In this document: in pieces, positions 27,001-36,000 of the stretch
Position numbering within the stretch: position 1 is the first letter of the stretch
How the letters are laid out: every line of letters starts with the position of its first letter
Source: Hoplostethus atlanticus
Taxonomy: Eukaryota > Chordata > Actinopteri > Trachichthyiformes > Trachichthyidae
Direction of reading: 5' to 3'
DNA length: 64,000 nucleotides
NCBI GenBank assembly: GCA_034670405.1
Contig: JAXDDX010000353.1
Coordinates: 1 to 64,000 of the forward strand
Translations under genes and position numbers: made by a program
The notes under the pieces: model-generated
Databases searched by the model: none
What the model saw: the letters and a program-made list of their open reading frames with translations, nothing else
What the model was told of the DNA's origin: nothing

Positions 27001-30000
27001 AGCACTGCAAACTTCAAAACATCTGAAGTGGTTCAGGTACCAAGCAGAGAAAGGTTGAAGAACAATGAATGCCTTGTCGTCCACTATCACAATATGCAGG
27101 ATTAGACAGAAATCAGGAAGTCCACTTGTGCTTCCACAAGTGGGGATGTTGATACAAAAATTTCTCCCATAATGTCCATGAATAGCTCTGTAATGTTCAA
27201 TTATTCTTCTGCGATTTCCTGAGAAGTAGGTACAAAACTTACAAAGCCACCGCATTCAAGTTTGAATTTTGATCACGTAGACCTGGGAAAAGAGAAAAAA
27301 AAAGAATTGTTAAGTGACATTATCCACACTATCCTTTTCATTTCATAATTTTGTTCATGACAAATGACATTCCCAATCCTTTAAGTAGTTATAATGACTA
27401 AAAACAGCTTAAGTACCAGGGTGTGTTTCTTCATTTATACGCAATTAGGACACAGAGATGCGACTTGGTAGTTCAATAAGCATTTTACATTTTCCTTTTA
27501 ATACCACTTAGAATGAAATGTAATGCCAACTTCACGGCCATACGGGCAAAAGTATGACGGATATAATGGAAAATCAGTATGGATTTTAAGCCATAGAAAA
27601 TAATAAGTACTTGAATTTAATAAAACATGTTATTATAACACTCACATTCATATTCAATACACAATAGCTTTGTGAGCGCCCTTCACATTATCAACGACAA
27701 AAACGCTCGGCGCTGGCATTCATTTCCTATTTGGCAAGCGTCGCCGCCGAGCCTAACGTCGCACAGTTTGATATCACAGCCGCGAAATTAAAAAAAATAA
27801 TAGAAGAGAAACTTGTTTTATGTGTGTCGGAGCATCCCGAATTATACAACATGACCTTAAATCATACCATGATCTGACTAAAAAGTCCGTGGCATGGAAT
27901 GATGTCGGTTTGTAGATGGGACTACCAGGTTGGTTGACAGCTTAGTACAGGACGTATATGCAGCCAGTCTATATTCACTTCTATGGCTGTGCTAGTATGA
28001 CCATTGGCGATGTGGTTAGCTACGGTCACCGGCTGATGCGGGTGACGCTGATCCTGTGAAGGAGTCTCGCCCAACCTGACGTTGATGCCGACGCTTTGCG
28101 CGGATCATGTGAAAGCCCCTTAAAACGACACTTGCCCATTCTGAGGCGACGAGCTAGCTTGTTAGCAGCACACGCCACGGTCAATAGCGTCAATACACTG
28201 ACGTAAACATTACCTGTACTGTCGTAATGTCCAAGACACACCAAACAGAGTAAATTGTAACGTTACACATGTGACCGGTGTCAGTCTGCGTTGTGTTTCT
28301 TTATTAAAGAAGAGGCGGACAACTTCTCTCTTTTATGGTCTCAGACCGTGTATTCTGCCATAGATAAAAACAAATTAAACTCCATCAGGACACATTGCTC
28401 GTGCACATCAGCTCCTCTCTCTCTTTCCACACACACATTACAGGAAAGAGAGCATAACCCGAATTCAATAATTGTAAAATAAATTAAATAAAATGACATA
28501 CCTGCCATAGATAAAAACAAATTAAACTCCATCAGGACACATTGCTCGTGCACATCAGCTCCTCTCTCTAAGAATCACAACCAACATTATAGACCCATAG
28601 TTACAACAACAACAAGACATATTAACCTAACATATAAGACACATTAGGGATGGATAAATGAATGGATTATAGGGGTAAACAAAATAACGGGGCTAATGAA
28701 GGCGGACACATACCTCTTTCCACACACACATTACAGGAAAGAGGTAGAGGTGAGGGGAGACCAACGTTTTAGGGGCAACATGGACAGGAAAAAGCGTCAC
28801 AAAAGGGGAGGAGCTACAATAAACGTTTCCTGATGAGTAAATATAAAATAAATTAATAAAAGAATACAATGAATAAAATAATAAATAAAATAATAATTAA
28901 AATAAGATTTTGTGTAATTATATGAACATAAACAACAATGCTACATTCACCCCCCTAGAATTACACAAAAATCTGAACACATCACAAATCGCAATTACCC
29001 ACCCACACACAAACCATAACGACACAATACCCATTACATACACATGAGAAGTCAGCAATATCTGCTACCTACTAAGGTTAGGAGGGATACATACTGGCCC
29101 GGCGCCAAGCCATATATAAAGCCACTCCATGGACAAAATGAGGTGCCATTTACACCTCACCAAGACGGGCATAAAGAGGGCGGGCAACCCACAAAAACAA
29201 TCAAATAAAAAAAATATAGAGAGCGAATCAGATCTCTATGTATATCATACTATGTATAACTCGCCTAGAACAGAACGAATGCGGACTGTGGAGCAACACT
29301 AAAACGTGGCGAAAACTGTACCATGGTTTCAATTAACCTATGAACTGGCCTCACTACCCTGCCATGCCTAGAGCGAACACTATTCTCAGGGCCCTGGGGT
29401 AGGGTGTCAGTGAGAGGAAGGGCATGGGACAAGGGAACGGGGGACGGTGAGGGAAGAGCAGCAGCATTGGTGGAAAGGTCATCCACCTTCGGGGAGGGAG
29501 CACGGTCGACAGGTAAGTCATCGACACTCCCCACCTCTGCATGGCAGGACTGGTCACAGACCCATGAAGCAGTACGATCACGTTCAGAAACATCCAGCCA
29601 TGAGGATGAGTCAACCACAGAGTGTTCGGCCGCACTAACTGGCTCTGACACCGCCGCTTCAGGATCAGGTAAGTTTGACGTAGGGGGGTCATGGGATATG
29701 GCGTCTACGCACTCGACAAGTTCATCCTCTGCAAACAGCGTGTTGTCAAGAGGGAGGAAGTTGACTGAAAGCAGGAGGTTTCTGTGAACGATCCTCACAT
29801 GACCATTGCGGTCTCTGATCTTGTAGATGTGGAACTGTGGCTTTGAAGCAACGACAGTGTAAACAGCCGGTTCCCACTTGTCGGCTAGCTTGCGTTTTCC
29901 TCTCCCACCTTTGTTTGCCACAAGGACCCGGTCACCGACAGAAAGAGGTAAGCCCCTGACTTTCTTGTTGTATTGGTCTGACTGACGTTTCTGTTCCACG

Positions 30001-33000
30001 GACGAGTGCTTCTGAGCCAGCAGCATAGCAGACTGGAGATCGGTCACCAGGGACTTCACGTATGCATCGTAGTCACAGACTGACTCGTCACGCAGAACGT
30101 TCTTGAACAACATATCAACTGGCAGGCGCGGGATCCTCCCAAACATCAAATAGAAAGGGGCGAAGCCAGTCGTCTCGTGCTGTGTGCAGTTGTAGGCAAA
30201 GGTCATGGTTTGGACCATCTGAGGCCATTTGTGCTTCGACCTTGGCGGTAGGGAACGCAACATATTACCCAGAGTGCGGTTGAACCTTTCAGTGCCACCA
30301 TTCCCCATAGGATGGTAAGGGGAGGTTCGAGATTTCCCGACTCCTGCCAACTCCAGGAGCTCTGCAATCAGCTCGCTTTGGAAGTTAGCCCCCTGGTCAG
30401 AATGGAGGCGCTGTGGGAAGCCATACACACAGAAAAAGTTGTCCCACAGCTTCTTGGCAACTTTTTTGGCAGTTTGATCTTGACAGGGGAAGGCGTGTGC
30501 TAACTTTGTGAAATGGTCAGTGATCACAAGAACATCCACAGACTTGTTGTTGTTGTCCTCAGCAGACCAAAAGTCGATGCACACAAGTTCCAGAGGAGCT
30601 GAGGTTGTAATGCTCTCCAGTGGAGCTCTGGCGGCTGGCTCTGGAGTCTTGCTGAGGACACACCTGGGACAGTTCCTGACATAGCTCCGCACATCCTTCT
30701 CCACATCGTACCAGAAAAAGCGCTGACGGACAAGAGATAGCGTACGAGGTTGACCCTGGTGACCAGCCAGGTCGTGAACGCCAGCCAAGGCCTGTGATTT
30801 CAGGGAGTCCGGCAGAACAAACTGGAACCTCTTGTGTTTGGTTACTGGGTCCCTTGTGACCCTGTACAGGATTCCATCCAGAATGGTAAGTCTGTCCCAT
30901 TGTTTCAGAATCCGCAGCACCATCTGGCTCTCCTTGTTCCGCTCACGCCTAGAAGGCCTCCGCTTCCTTTCAATGAAGTGTAGAACTTTGTCGATGGTCG
31001 GATCCTGTCTCTGGTGGCTCTGCAGATCTGCCGACGAAAGCGAGGAGAACACGTCTTGGCCAGGAGGAGCTAATTGGCTAAGATGACCAGCCAAAGAAGC
31101 AGCCCTCTGTGTTGGGCCGGAGTCCCAGTCACCACAGGAAGAGAGGAGAGACGACACATCCTCATCGGACAAAGACATGCCACCAGTAGCACACAGAGAG
31201 AGGTTCTCGGCTGACTGAGGCAGACATGTCACATGGAATGTGTCTTGCACACAACTGTCGCTGACGCTGCACACTTGTTCCAGCAATCTTGAGTAGGGCT
31301 CCGACAGGAGACGCTGGCCCAGAGGTTTGACAAAGGGAGTCCTGCTGAGAGCATCAGCCACCACATTCAGTCGCCCTGGGACATGTTTGATCTCGAAGGA
31401 GTACGGGGACAGTTTAGAGACCCAGCGCTGTTCACAGGCGTCCAACTTCGGCTTCGTCATAATGTATGTGAGTGGATTGTTGTCAGTCCAGACCGTAAAC
31501 TTGTGGCCTTTGAGCCAGTGGCTGAACTTGTCACACACAGCCCATTTCAAAGCAAGGAATTCAAGCCTGTGGGCAGGGTACCTTGCTTGGCTGCGACTGA
31601 GGGACTTGCTAGCGAATGCTATGGGTCGGGCTTTGTCTTCGCCAGTGGAGACCTGGGACAACACTGCACCCAAACCATCCAGAGACGCATCAGTGCAGAG
31701 GATAAACGGCCTGCTAAAATCTGGATGCGCCAGAACCACACAATGGAGCAGTGCAGACCTCAAGTCCTCAAAAGCCCTCTCACAGGCCGGATCCCAGTCC
31801 TGGGGAGTCAGCGTGCGGAACGTACCCGCTCTCCTGTACCCTCCAGAGCCCTTCAGCTTGCGCTTCTGCCCTCCCGTCAAGGCAAAGAGTGGTTTTGCAA
31901 TGGTCGAGCAACCAGGGATAAAATGCTGATAGTATAGCACCATCCCGAGAAAAGATCTAACCTTCTTCTGTGAGGGTGTGCAGCCATCAGCATCCATCAG
32001 ATCCTCTTTCTGGAAGTCGGAGATGACAGTGACCTTTTCCTGGTCAACAGAGACTCCACTGGCATCAACTACATGTCCGAGAAACCTCACTGACTTACGC
32101 AAGAAATTACACTTCTTCTGGGAGAGCTTCAGGTTGCTGGCTCTGAGTCTGAAAAAGACCACTTCCAGCCGCCTCAGTGCTTCCTCCTCCGACGGAGCAA
32201 ACACCAGCAGGTCATCCAAGTAGCAGAGCAGGCTGGAGAAGTTCAGATCGCCGAAGATGCTGAGCATCATGCGCATGAAGGACGCTGGACTGTTGCACAG
32301 GCCTTGGGGAAGCCGATTATATTCATAAAGGCCCAGGGGTGTTGTGAAGGCGGTGAACTTCCTGTCAGACTCATGGAGCGGGATGTTGTAGAACCCTGAT
32401 GTCAGGTCCATGGTGCTGAACAGAGCGTTTCCTCCAAGGGCTGCAAGGCAGTCCCCCTGATGGGGCAACGGGTGAGCGTCTTTGACAGTTTTGGCGTTAA
32501 GCCATCGAAAGTCAGTGCAGATTCTCGGGTCCCCGTTCTTCTTCCAGACCATCACGAGGGGAGAGGCATACTCGCTGACTGATTTACTGATAATGCCTTT
32601 CATCTCCATGTCCGACAGCACCTCTCTCAGCTGCTGATAGTGGCCGGGGGGAACACGGCGATAAGGCAGACGGAAGGGCCGGTCATCGGAGAGGTGGATA
32701 CGGTGGACAAACTCCTTCGCTTCTCCGCAGTCCAGCTTATCCCTGGAGAAGACATCTTGGTAAGAGAGCACAAGCTCAGCTAACTTCCCCTTACAACTCT
32801 CAGATACCTCACAGCCATCAACATCAATGTCTGCCAAGCCACAGTCCTTCAGTAGCTGCTCAGGGTTTCCAGCTGACTGTGGGGACGAAGTACATGAACT
32901 GGAGACGTCAAACTGCGACCTGCACAGCCCCTGAGTGATCGGCAAATCCTCCACAGCCAGGCAGGGGAAAACATCGGCTATCTTGGCATTTCGGCGCAGT

Positions 33001-36000
33001 GTTATGGCTTTCTGTGTCGGGTTCAGCACCTTGACAGGTATCCAGCGGTCCCCCCACATGGGCGTCACAACACGTCCCACCAGAATGTTTTTGGGTGTTG
33101 AACGTGCTGAAGTCGGCTCCACCACAACGGTGCTCCCTGGCGAGATAGGGGCCCCGCTCGGCAGCCTCCCCCAAACCACATACTCGCGCTGTGGAAGGAG
33201 AGTGACAGCCTGCCTCAGTCGCACAGTCCCCACAACGCCTGGCGCTTCTGGACCTGACCACCGGGAAATACAACTCAGCAGCTGGAGAAACTGCTCACAA
33301 TCAGGGTCAAGGTTACTCGAGGAGATAAGCTCCCAATACTTGTCAGTTGATTTCATTCTCTGAATGATGGGTCTGATTACATTGCTTCCTACAATAAGCT
33401 CATCTCTTTGTCCTGGGACAACAAAGGTCGGAACAATAAACTTAAAGCCGTAAACATCAATGTTTAGCTCGTATATGCACTTTGGTTGTGTCATGAGACC
33501 ACCACAGCCAATGAGGACAACATTACTCGGCACTGGCTGGGGACAGGGAAGGACATTAGCATCTCTGAGCTTACACTCTGCCTCTTCACTGAGCGTACAA
33601 GACATGCTGCCTGAATCTAGCATACCCCTTAACACAGACTGGCCACTAACTTTAACAGGGGCATAAAACAACTCACTAGCCACCTCTACCCTCTGAGAGC
33701 CTGTCAGTATGACTGTCTTATCTTCAGGGAATGCATTACAGGTCCGAGCGTAAACCGACTCCATGTTTTGTTCTTCACTGAGGGTGAAATCACTATTGCC
33801 CCTGCTACCCCTCTCATCGCACGGGCTCTTTAGTTTAAAGCTGCATCAGAAGGAGAGCTGGGGGCTGGGAGGCCAACTGGGGGCTGGGTGGCCAAAGGGC
33901 ATTCGTTTCTGAAGTGCCCAGGCTTATGACAGTGGAGACAAAGCCTGTAAAGCCTGCAGTGTGAATGAGTCGTGTGGCTATTGTCACCACACACTGTACA
34001 TGGGGGACTGGGCTGGGTGCGTGTGTGTTGAAGCATGCCGGAATAGCTTCTGGGCTGGCGGGAATAGTTCCGGGGCTGGCGGGAGTAGTTCTGGGGCTGG
34101 TGGGAGTAGTTCTGGGGCTGGTGGGAGTAGTTCTGGGGCTGGTGAGAATAGTCCTGAGGCTGGTGATGTGCCTGGCCCGAGTTAGCAAGTGACGCAGTGC
34201 AAAGAGACAGAACTTTATCAAACAAGGCGGTAACTTGCTGGACGTTCACATCAGTCGGCATAGGGGGAGATGAAGGAGACTGAGCAGCCAACACACAGGG
34301 TTGCTGGGGCTGACTGGGTACAGGTGCACAGGCAGTGGCAGGCGCGGGGGGAACAAGTGGCAGGGTTACCTCGACAGGAGGCTGGTGCTGCATGCCACAG
34401 TTAGGGACCGTCAATGTATTTTGCGCGCACGTTGTGAGGTTAACTGCATGCTGGGCACGGGCAGCTGTGCTCCTCAGACTCCTCACATGACCATCCAACC
34501 TCTCCTGGACTTCAGCTGCTGTCCACGACTCCACGGGCTTAAACTGAAAAGACACTGCAAGGCTGGGGTCAGGGCAATGACAGATAAACATCATGACAAC
34601 CTCAGCGCTGGGATCCTCAACACCTTTGCCGCGCCTGCGGAGGCACTCATCAGCAACATCGATGGCCTTGTTCAGTCGAATCCAATAATCCATCGCACTC
34701 TCAGAGTTACTTGGTACAGTCCCATAAAAGTCCTTCATAGGCATGCTGGAGTACGTGAGCTCACTAAAGTTGCGCTTCAGAATGTCAAATATTGTGGTGG
34801 GAAGCTCAGCTGGACTGACCCTAGGACGACTGCGGAGTGATACTTTCACCACATCTCTCGCCCTGCTAGCCAGCCTGCTCATTATTAACTCAGACCTCTC
34901 ACCATCGGAGCTGCAGGCCGCCCTGCTCATGTAGCTCTTCATCATGTCTTCCCACTCATGAATGGAAAATGTCTCAGATTGGTCACCTCTGAAAAGAGGA
35001 GGGGGCCTGGATTCTGGTTGGACTACAACTTTAAGCTGTGTGGGATCAACAGTTACATTCTGGTTGTTTGGGGACTGGGACTGGGGACTGCTGGGCTGAT
35101 ACATGGTGTGGAGAGTAGCAGTGATATTGTCGCTAATCTGCTTAGCCAAAGCAGTAATAACACTGCCTAGTGTTTCTGTAGTAAGAACCTGGGGGGATGT
35201 CTGCGGAGTCGGGTGGGGCGTATGTGCATTAGGTGTTGAACTGGCAGTGGGACCTGACATACTCAACAGCGACTCATCAGTCATACGATCACGGGTAACA
35301 TTAACAGGACACACGGGCCTACCCCTCCCAAACCCAAATGACAAGACCGACTGTCCCCTTCCCACACCATAAATTACATTATGCCCACTAGTGAAAGGGC
35401 TGGGAGCTGTGCTGGAAATATCTCTGCTAGACATGTCTCAACAATAATAACAGTGCAATCACAAAATGAGATAAGAGTAATTAAATCATGGCATCAAAAA
35501 CGTCTGACTTCAAATTCCCCTTAACAAGATCACAGAAAATAGAAGTTTTCTGAAAACAGAACTTTTCTTTTTCTACACTCAAATAAACGGCACAAGTCGT
35601 GAAAAACTCGCGAGAGTACCAAAATAAAACTTCCTCCTAAGCGATCTCCCCTCTCCCGCACACAACTGTTACCACTACTCAACACGTGGTATAGCTAGCA
35701 CAGTAGCACAACTAGCATAATAAGCTAGCGGAGGGCACCGTGAATGGGCGAGGCAGGACGGAGGAAGACAGGAGGCAGCAACAGGTGATCCCAGCGACCA
35801 GGCAAGCGATGGCGGATCGGACGGGTCGAACGGCACCAAGTGTGACCGGTGTCAGTCTGCGTTGTGTTTCTTTATTAAAGAAGAGGCGGACAACTTCTCT
35901 CTTTTATGGTCTCAGACCGTGTATTCTGCCATAGATAAAAACAAATTAAACTCCATCAGGACACATTGCTCGTGCACATCAGCTCCTCTCTCTCTTTCCA

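Noticed and set aside
27700-28244. 72-codon frame and CpG-richer stretch left of the Gypsy element
   Set aside because: It may be a leader or promoter of the SAMD3-like cargo, but there is no motif or splice support for a gene.
31327-31937. Plus-strand frames of about 184-200 codons within the Gypsy element
   Set aside because: Antisense shadows of pol; no recognisable domain.
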